A DNA stretch of 64,000 nucleotides from Collimonas sp. OK242 (lineage in GTDB: Bacteria > Pseudomonadota > Gammaproteobacteria > Burkholderiales > Burkholderiaceae_D), in assembly GCF_900107095.1 (NCBI RefSeq), contig NZ_FNOR01000010.1, positions 124,001 to 188,000 of the forward strand, given 5' to 3'. A model generated the notes under the pieces. It ran no database searches. It saw only the letters and a program-made list of their open reading frames with translations, and was not told where the DNA came from. Below, piece after piece: positions 59,251 through 64,000 of this stretch (position 1 is its first letter; every line of letters begins with the position of its first letter). A program made the translations under genes and the position numbers.

Positions 59251-59370
59251 CACGTCTGGGACCGGCTTCCACAGTCTGCCGCAGCCAAAAAACGACGCTC
59301 ATGGTATCTTGTAGAAGTTGCCACCCAGTTTAGAGATGCAATACCTTGCACACCTTTGCAGACACACACC

Positions 59371-60495
59371 ATGACTAAAAAAGTCATCCCGCTGATCGAT
59401 AGCCGCAGTTTCTTGCGGCCGTCTCCGCCACCGGCCTTGCCCTCCATCCTTGAAACGCCGACCGGCCTGATCGCCGATGAACTGGGGCGGCCGCTGCACG
59501 ACTTGCGCATCTCGGTCACCGACCGCTGCAACTTCCGTTGCGTCTACTGCATGCCGCGCGCAGTGTTCGACAAGGACTATGCATTCTTGCCGCACACCGC
59601 ATTGCTGTCGTTTGAAGAAATTACCCGGCTGGCCAGTCTGTTCATCGCCCATGGCGTTCACAAAATCCGCCTGACCGGCGGCGAGCCCTTGTTGCGCAAG
59701 CACATCGAAACGCTGATCGCCATGCTAAGCGCCCTGAAGACGCCGGATGGCAAGGAACTCGACCTGACGCTGACCACCAACGGTTCGCTGTTGGCAAAAA
59801 AGGCGCAGGCGCTGAAAGATGCCGGCCTCAAGCGTGTCACCGTGTCGCTGGATGCACTCGACGAAAACATCTTCCAGCGCATGAACGACGCCGATTTCCC
59901 GGTTGCCGAGGTCTTGCATGGCCTGGAAGTCGCGCATCAGGTCGGGTTGGGGCCGATCAAGGTCAACATGGTTGTCAAGCGCGGCGTCAACGACCAGGAA
60001 ATTCTGCCGATGGCGCGTTACTTCAAAAACACGCCGTATATCCTGCGTTTCATCGAGTATATGGATGTGGGCGCCTCCAACGGCTGGAAGATGGATGAAG
60101 TAGTGCCCTCTGCCGAAGTCGCGCGCCTGATCCAGACCGAACTGCCGATGCACCCGGTGGCAGCCAACTACCTGGGAGAAACCGCGCAGCGCTGGCGCTA
60201 TGCCGATGGCGTTGGCGAAGTCGGCCTGATCTCCAGCGTCACCCAGGCGTTCTGCCACGACTGTTCGCGCGCCCGCCTGTCGACCGAAGGCAAGCTATAC
60301 ACCTGCCTGTTTGCCAGCGCCGGCCACGATCTGCGCGCCCTGTTGCGCAGCGAATGCAGCGATCCCGAAATCTCTAGCGTCATCGGCCAGCTGTGGCGTG
60401 CGCGTGACGATCGTTATTCTGAATTGCGGACGCAACACACCGAGGGTTTGGCAGCCACCCGGAAGAAAGTGGAAATGTCGTATATAGGCGGCTGA
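59371..60495 (+). CDS. moaA: GTP 3',8-cyclase MoaA
   Basis: MoaA is a radical SAM enzyme that starts molybdenum cofactor synthesis from GTP. It has 374 residues with an N-terminal extension of about 45. The first 4Fe-4S cluster motif is [12 protein letters not shown], and the second cluster uses [22 protein letters not shown]. The C-terminus ends in YIGG, where the double glycine is needed for activation by SAM. It is followed at 12 bp by mobA and then moeA. The ATG at 59371 is chosen over a TTG 15 bases earlier. Confidence 0.95.
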   Translation: MTKKVIPLIDSRSFLRPSPPPALPSILETPTGLIADELGRPLHDLRISVTDRCNFRCVYCMPRAVFDKDYAFLPHTALLSFEEITRLASLFIAHGVHKIRLTGGEPLLRKHIETLIAMLSALKTPDGKELDLTLTTNGSLLAKKAQALKDAGLKRVTVSLDALDENIFQRMNDADFPVAEVLHGLEVAHQVGLGPIKVNMVVKRGVNDQEILPMARYFKNTPYILRFIEYMDVGASNGWKMDEVVPSAEVARLIQTELPMHPVAANYLGETAQRWRYADGVGEVGLISSVTQAFCHDCSRARLSTEGKLYTCLFASAGHDLRALLRSECSDPEISSVIGQLWRARDDRYSELRTQHTEGLAATRKKVEMSYIGG

Positions 60496-60507
60496 CGACG
60501 GCTCGCC

Positions 60508-61140
60508 ATGAAAACTGATCCTGCCCCTGCAACAGCTGCACCCGTTGCGCAGAATATCACCGGCCTGATACTGGCCGGCGGCCGCGGCACGCGCATGGGT
60601 GGCGTCGACAAGGGCCTGGTCCTGCTCGATGAGCAGCCGATGGTGGCGCACGTCATTGCGCGCCTGGCGCCTCAGGTCAGCAGCCTGATCATCAACGCTA
60701 ACCGCAATCAGAGCAGCTACGCGGCGTTCGGACATCCGGTCTGGCCGGACATACAGCCAGATTTTGCCGGCCCGCTGGCGGGCTTGCAGGCGGGCTTGAG
60801 CCACTGTACAAGTCCTTACCTGGCGACGGCGCCTTGCGACTCGCCCTATCTGCCGCATGATCTGGTGCAGCGTCTGGCGCAAGCGCTGCAAAATGCACAT
60901 GCCGACCTGGCGGTGGCAAGCACGATCGACCATGACAAGCACGGCGACCGGACGATCCAGCCGCAGCCGGCATTCATGCTGCTGAAAACCGGTTTATTAA
61001 CCGAGCTCAATGACTTCCTGCTGGGCGGCGGGCGTAAGATAGAGGCATGGTATAGCCGCCTGAACTACTGCGTAACGCCGTTTACCGACGCCGACGCTTT
61101 CCGCAACATCAATACTCGAGAACAGTTACAACAGCGATAA
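60508..61140 (+). CDS. mobA: Molybdenum cofactor guanylyltransferase
   Basis: MobA adds GMP to molybdopterin to form the guanine dinucleotide cofactor used by DMSO-reductase family enzymes. It has 210 residues. The nucleotide-binding motif is LILAGGRGTRMGGVDKGLV, and APCDSPYLPHDL holds the metal-binding aspartate. It lies between moaA and moeA and ends 4 bases before moeA. Confidence 0.94.
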   Translation: MKTDPAPATAAPVAQNITGLILAGGRGTRMGGVDKGLVLLDEQPMVAHVIARLAPQVSSLIINANRNQSSYAAFGHPVWPDIQPDFAGPLAGLQAGLSHCTSPYLATAPCDSPYLPHDLVQRLAQALQNAHADLAVASTIDHDKHGDRTIQPQPAFMLLKTGLLTELNDFLLGGGRKIEAWYSRLNYCVTPFTDADAFRNINTREQLQQR

Positions 61141-61144
61141 TGCA

Positions 61145-62458
61145 ATGACCAATTTGAATGCCCGTCCAGCCAAGCCTTCCTTGTCCGAACTGACCAGTTG
61201 CCTGTCGGACTACGATCCGCATGCAATGCCGGTCAAGCAGGCGCAAGCCATCATTCACGATTGCATCACGCCAGTCACTGCGGTTGAAAAAGTGGCGCTG
61301 CGCAGCGCCCTTGACCGGGTGCTGGCAAGCGATATCATCTCGCCCATCAATGTCCCGGCGCATGACAACTCGGCCATGGACGGTTATGCGTTCAACGCCG
61401 TCGACCTGCGGCCCGACGCCGATACTGTGCTAAGCGTGGTCGGCACCGCCCATGCCGGCCGCGCCTACCAAGGAGCGCTGGCGCGCGGCCAGGCGATACG
61501 GATCATGACCGGCGCTCTGATGCCGGATGGGCTCGATACCGTGATCCCTCAGGAATTTGTGAGCATCCCGTCCGGCAGTCCGGCTGATTCAATCACCATT
61601 CCATTGGCAGCCGTCAAGCCTGGCGCAAATCGCCGCCTGGCTGGCGAAGATCTGAAAGCCGGCTCAACTGCCATCGGCCAAGGCCGCATCCTGCGCCCGG
61701 CCGATCTCGGTTTGCTGGCGTCGCTAGGGATTGCCGAAATCCCGGTAAGACGCCGGCTGCGCGTGGCATTTTTCTCCACCGGCGACGAATTGCGCTCGGT
61801 CGGCGAAGTGCTGGACGCCGGCTGCGTCTACGACTCCAATCGCTATACCTTGTACGGCATGCTGCAGCGGCTCGGCTGCGACATCATCGACATGGGCGTG
61901 GTGGGCGACGATCCGCAGGCGCTAGCAAGCGCTTTCCGCAGCGCTTGCGAAAACGCCGACGTCATCATCACTTCCGGCGGCGTCTCGGTCGGCGATGCCG
62001 ATCACACCAGACAAATGATGGCGCAACTGGGCGATGTCGCCTTCTGGAAAATCGGCATGCGCCCGGGCCGCCCGCTGGCGTTCGGCAGCATCGCATCGGC
62101 CGGCAGGCAAGCCCTGTTTTTCGGCCTGCCCGGCAATCCGGTCGCGGTCATGGTGTCGTTTTACTTTTTTGCGCGCGACGCTTTGCTGCAGATGATGGGT
62201 GCGCAAGTCGCGCCATTGCCGTTAATGCGCGCCACCGCCGCCGTCGGCATTCGCAAACGGCCGGGCCGCACGGAATACCAGCGCGGCATCCTGAGCATGA
62301 GCGACGGCCAGTGGACCGTACGCCCTACCGCGGCGCAGGGCTCGGGCATCTTGCGCTCCATGGCGGAAGCCAATTGCATGATCGTCCTGGCGCATGAGCA
62401 GACTGACGTGGCAAGCGGCGATACAGTCGAGGTGATCCTGTTTGACGGTTTGATCTGA
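61145..62458 (+). CDS. moeA: Molybdopterin molybdenumtransferase MoeA
   Basis: MoeA inserts molybdate into adenylated molybdopterin. It has 437 residues, slightly longer than E. coli MoeA. VPAHDNSAMDGYAF is the N-terminal signature. VAFFSTGDEL and TSGGVSVGDADH hold the molybdopterin-binding and catalytic residues, and FFGLPGNPVAVMVSF is the conserved loop. It completes the moaA-mobA-moeA operon. Confidence 0.94.
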   Translation: MTNLNARPAKPSLSELTSCLSDYDPHAMPVKQAQAIIHDCITPVTAVEKVALRSALDRVLASDIISPINVPAHDNSAMDGYAFNAVDLRPDADTVLSVVGTAHAGRAYQGALARGQAIRIMTGALMPDGLDTVIPQEFVSIPSGSPADSITIPLAAVKPGANRRLAGEDLKAGSTAIGQGRILRPADLGLLASLGIAEIPVRRRLRVAFFSTGDELRSVGEVLDAGCVYDSNRYTLYGMLQRLGCDIIDMGVVGDDPQALASAFRSACENADVIITSGGVSVGDADHTRQMMAQLGDVAFWKIGMRPGRPLAFGSIASAGRQALFFGLPGNPVAVMVSFYFFARDALLQMMGAQVAPLPLMRATAAVGIRKRPGRTEYQRGILSMSDGQWTVRPTAAQGSGILRSMAEANCMIVLAHEQTDVASGDTVEVILFDGLI

Positions 62459-62488
62459 TCCCCGGCGCCAGCCAGGCAAGATAAGAAC

Positions 62489-62590
62489 ATGTTCAAACAA
62501 TACAGGCGCGACCTGCAGCAGCTGGGCAGATCTTTCATGCTGGTGTTGATCAGCGAGATGGCGACAAGTCCTCTTTATATATTCCTATGA
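62489..62590 (+). CDS. Possible 33-residue leader peptide
   Basis: An ATG frame encodes MFKQYRRDLQQLGRSF, then a hydrophobic stretch, and ends LYIFL. Its stop overlaps the ATG of the acetyltransferase remnant (ATGA). It is amphipathic and basic at the N-terminus. It could be a leader peptide, the remains of another gene or chance; no family is known. Confidence 0.2.
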   Translation: MFKQYRRDLQQLGRSFMLVLISEMATSPLYIFL

Positions 62591-62837
62591 TCATAAGAAC
62601 CGCAACTGAAGCTGACCTGCTATTGGACGCAGCTTGATGTCTGCCGTTGAAGCCTGGGCTGCGTCGAAAGGTGCCACCGACCTGCGGCTTACCGTATGGG
62701 ACTTCAACCAGCGGGTAATTGCCTTTTATGAAGAACTGGGATATCAGACAAGATCGCGCCTGATATGGAAGCCGCTGCAAACCGAGACTGCAGCGGCAAC
62801 TGCATATGAGTTTCGCCCCGCCCAGCCGCTCAGGTAA
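62587..62837 (+). pseudogene. GNAT acetyltransferase remnant with internal deletion
   Basis: The first 16 codons (MIIRTATEADLLLDAA) are a normal GNAT N-terminus but stop at 62635-62637. In another frame, from 62637, the C-terminal half follows: MSAVEAWAASKGATDLRLTVWDFNQRVIAFYEELGYQTRSR and so on. The central 80-90 residues with the acetyl-CoA motif A strand and loop are missing. The two pieces join within a few bases, so one deletion with a frame change explains the arrangement. The C-terminal piece has no obvious start of its own and is unlikely to be active. Confidence 0.7.
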
Positions 62838-62849
62838 GTTTGCACAAGC

Positions 62850-63431
62850 ATGAAACACCGCGATGATCTCAAATCTTTGTTGCTAGCGGATCCGGTGCGG
62901 CAACGTCTGATAGCGCTGGTGCACTCCCTCGATCTGCCCGACTGCTGGATCGCAGCCGGCTTCATCAGAAATGCGGTCTGGGACGCATTGCACGGCAGAG
63001 CCCCCTCAGGCCCCTCCGGAGATGTCGACGTGATTTGGTTCGACTCCTCCAGGAACGGCGCAGACATCGACTTGCAATTGGAAAATCGCCTGAGGAATAG
63101 CGATAATACGATCGCCTGGTCGGTGAAAAATCAAAGCCGGATGCACGCCCGCAATGGCGATGCGCCCTACCAGTCAAGCTGTGACGCCATGCGGTTCTGG
63201 CCGGAAACGGCAACTGCGGTGGCAGTCAGATACACCGACGGCGATCATCTGGAAATTGCAGCGCCGTTCGGGCTAGACGACCTGTATGCAGCCATCGTCC
63301 GACCGACACCAAGCTTCATCGATGAAAAACGCGCGCAGTTCAATGAACGCTTGCGGCACAAGAAATGGCTGCTTGGCTGGCCTTTGCTGCGTGTCGAACC
63401 CGCCGGTCACAAGCGGGAAAGCGTGGACTGA
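62850..63431 (+). CDS. Nucleotidyltransferase-like protein (NTP_transf_6 / DUF925)
   Basis: This 193-residue protein starts with LPDCWIAAGFIRNAVWDALHG and GDVDVIWFD, a GFIRN-x-D-x-D pattern of the minimal nucleotidyltransferase family DUF925. The middle, WSVKNQSRMHARNGDAPYQSSCDAMRFWPETATAVAVR, is also family-like. The substrate is unknown. Its 3' end overlaps the convergent DUF1810 gene by 25 bases. Confidence 0.82.
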   Translation: MKHRDDLKSLLLADPVRQRLIALVHSLDLPDCWIAAGFIRNAVWDALHGRAPSGPSGDVDVIWFDSSRNGADIDLQLENRLRNSDNTIAWSVKNQSRMHARNGDAPYQSSCDAMRFWPETATAVAVRYTDGDHLEIAAPFGLDDLYAAIVRPTPSFIDEKRAQFNERLRHKKWLLGWPLLRVEPAGHKRESVD

Positions 63432-63841
63432 TCCGGCTCTCCGTCAAAATATTTCCGCAAGCAGTCGTTGAAAATTTGATCGTCGGGAGCGGCTTTGGCA
63501 AACAAGGTCATTGAAGATTGAAATTTCATGTAGTCCGGATAGCCGAATATATCTTCTATCGAAGCTCCGTCGACAGCGTCGACCAGCCGGCTGCACTCCA
63601 GCAGCCGCGGCCCAAGCAGCGGATGCGCCCGATACGCCTTGGCTTCCTCGATCGAAGAGATGGCATACTTGAATGCCATCTCGCTGCGGCCCAATCCCTG
63701 AATCTGGGGAAAAATGAACCACATCCAATGACTTCGTTTCCGGCCCTTGCTGAGTTCTTCGCGTACGATATCGAAGATTAGCTGTTGGGCAGTCACGAAG
63801 CGCTGCAGATTGTATTGATCGTTCACGTCTTTCTCCCTCAT
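63407..63841 (-). CDS. DUF1810 family protein
   Basis: This 144-residue protein carries the DUF1810 hallmarks LQRFVTAQQLIFD, GRKRSHWMWFIFPQIQGLGRSEMA and LLGPRLLECSRL, and ends near FQSSMTLFAKA. No biochemical role is established for the family. It is convergent with the nucleotidyltransferase-like gene, with a 25-base overlap of the coding ends, and divergent from the VOC-family gene. Confidence 0.88.
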   Translation of the reverse strand: MREKDVNDQYNLQRFVTAQQLIFDIVREELSKGRKRSHWMWFIFPQIQGLGRSEMAFKYAISSIEEAKAYRAHPLLGPRLLECSRLVDAVDGASIEDIFGYPDYMKFQSSMTLFAKAAPDDQIFNDCLRKYFDGEPDQSTLSRL

Positions 63842-63858
63842 ATCGAAAGGAAAAACCC

Positions 63859-64000
63859 TTGATCTCTCATGTCTTTGTCGGCGTCACCGATTTTCAGCGC
63901 GGGTTCCGGTTTTATTCGGCTGTCATGGATACCCTGGGCCTGCAGCTGAAATTCTGCGATACAGACAAACCGTGGGCGGGCTGGATGGCAAGCGGCAAGG
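63859..64000 (+). CDS. VOC (glyoxalase) family protein, 3'-truncated
   Basis: Only the first 47 codons are in the window. The frame from a TTG start (ribosome site AAAGGA, 8 bases upstream) reads ISHVFVGVTDFQRGFRFYSAVMDTLGLQLKF, the beta-alpha-beta opening of the vicinal oxygen chelate fold. The histidine in ISHV and the pattern FYSAVMDTLG are typical. The function cannot be narrowed from the fragment. Confidence 0.75.
   Translation, partial: MISHVFVGVTDFQRGFRFYSAVMDTLGLQLKFCDTDKPWAGWMASGK

Overview
The window is a GC-rich bacterial chromosome segment with dense, mostly unidirectional operons. There are no phage genes, intact insertion sequences or CRISPR arrays. Gene content and order point to a betaproteobacterium of the Oxalobacteraceae, and Collimonas or a close relative is my best guess. 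The supporting blocks are rpoE-rseA-rseB-mucD followed by lepA-lepB-rnc-era-recO-pdxJ-acpS-nagZ, a rpmF-plsX-fabHDG-acpP-fabF block, and urtABCDE joined to ureDABCEFG. The genus is inferred from this synteny and not from a marker gene.

Region 1 (1-2750) holds a 5'-truncated dapA-type aldolase, a ParA-fold protein that has lost its Walker A motif, and a ChaA-type cation/proton antiporter. Region 2 (2790-14180) is a complete urea system. A probable NtrC site and sigma-54 promoter precede the urea ABC transporter urtABCDE, which runs without a strong stop into the nickel urease genes ureDABCEFG and ends at a 20-bp-stem terminator. Urea would be imported and hydrolysed to ammonia under nitrogen limitation. 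The urtA-urtB spacer is unusually structured and carries a 63-nt palindrome.

Region 3 (14280-26220) has a pirin, a clade-3 catalase, a DMT exporter with a divergent Lrp-type regulator, and a seven-gene minus-strand operon. That operon encodes a PotABCD-like ABC transporter interleaved with three genes resembling a heterotrimeric opine or amino-compound oxidase (HcnABC-like). An IclR regulator diverges from it. Region 4 (26550-27010) holds tRNA-Gly(GCC), tRNA-Cys(GCA) and a second tRNA-Gly(GCC), with a near-consensus promoter upstream.

Region 5 (27059-50185, almost all minus strand) is core housekeeping: pgsA, uvrC, nagZ, acpS, pdxJ, recO, era, rnc, lepB, lepA, a glutaredoxin-like protein, the sigma-E envelope-stress operon, a YgfX-like membrane protein, the fatty-acid synthesis cluster, rpmF and yceD. 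A 208-nt nested inverted repeat lies just upstream of lepA. Region 6 (50321-62458) carries maf, an RsmI-like methylase, sppA, a Rieske protein, a Gph-like phosphatase, rluC, rne with a long structured leader, and moaA-mobA-moeA for molybdenum cofactor. Region 7 (62459-64000) is accessory: a GNAT acetyltransferase pseudogene with an internal deletion, a nucleotidyltransferase-like gene, a DUF1810 gene and the start of a VOC-family gene.

I see no clear candidate for a wholly new system. The best leads are the lepA-upstream palindromic element, the P-loop-less ParA-like protein, the urtA-urtB palindrome, the transporter/oxidase operon, and a possible small RNA between the RsmI-like gene and sppA.
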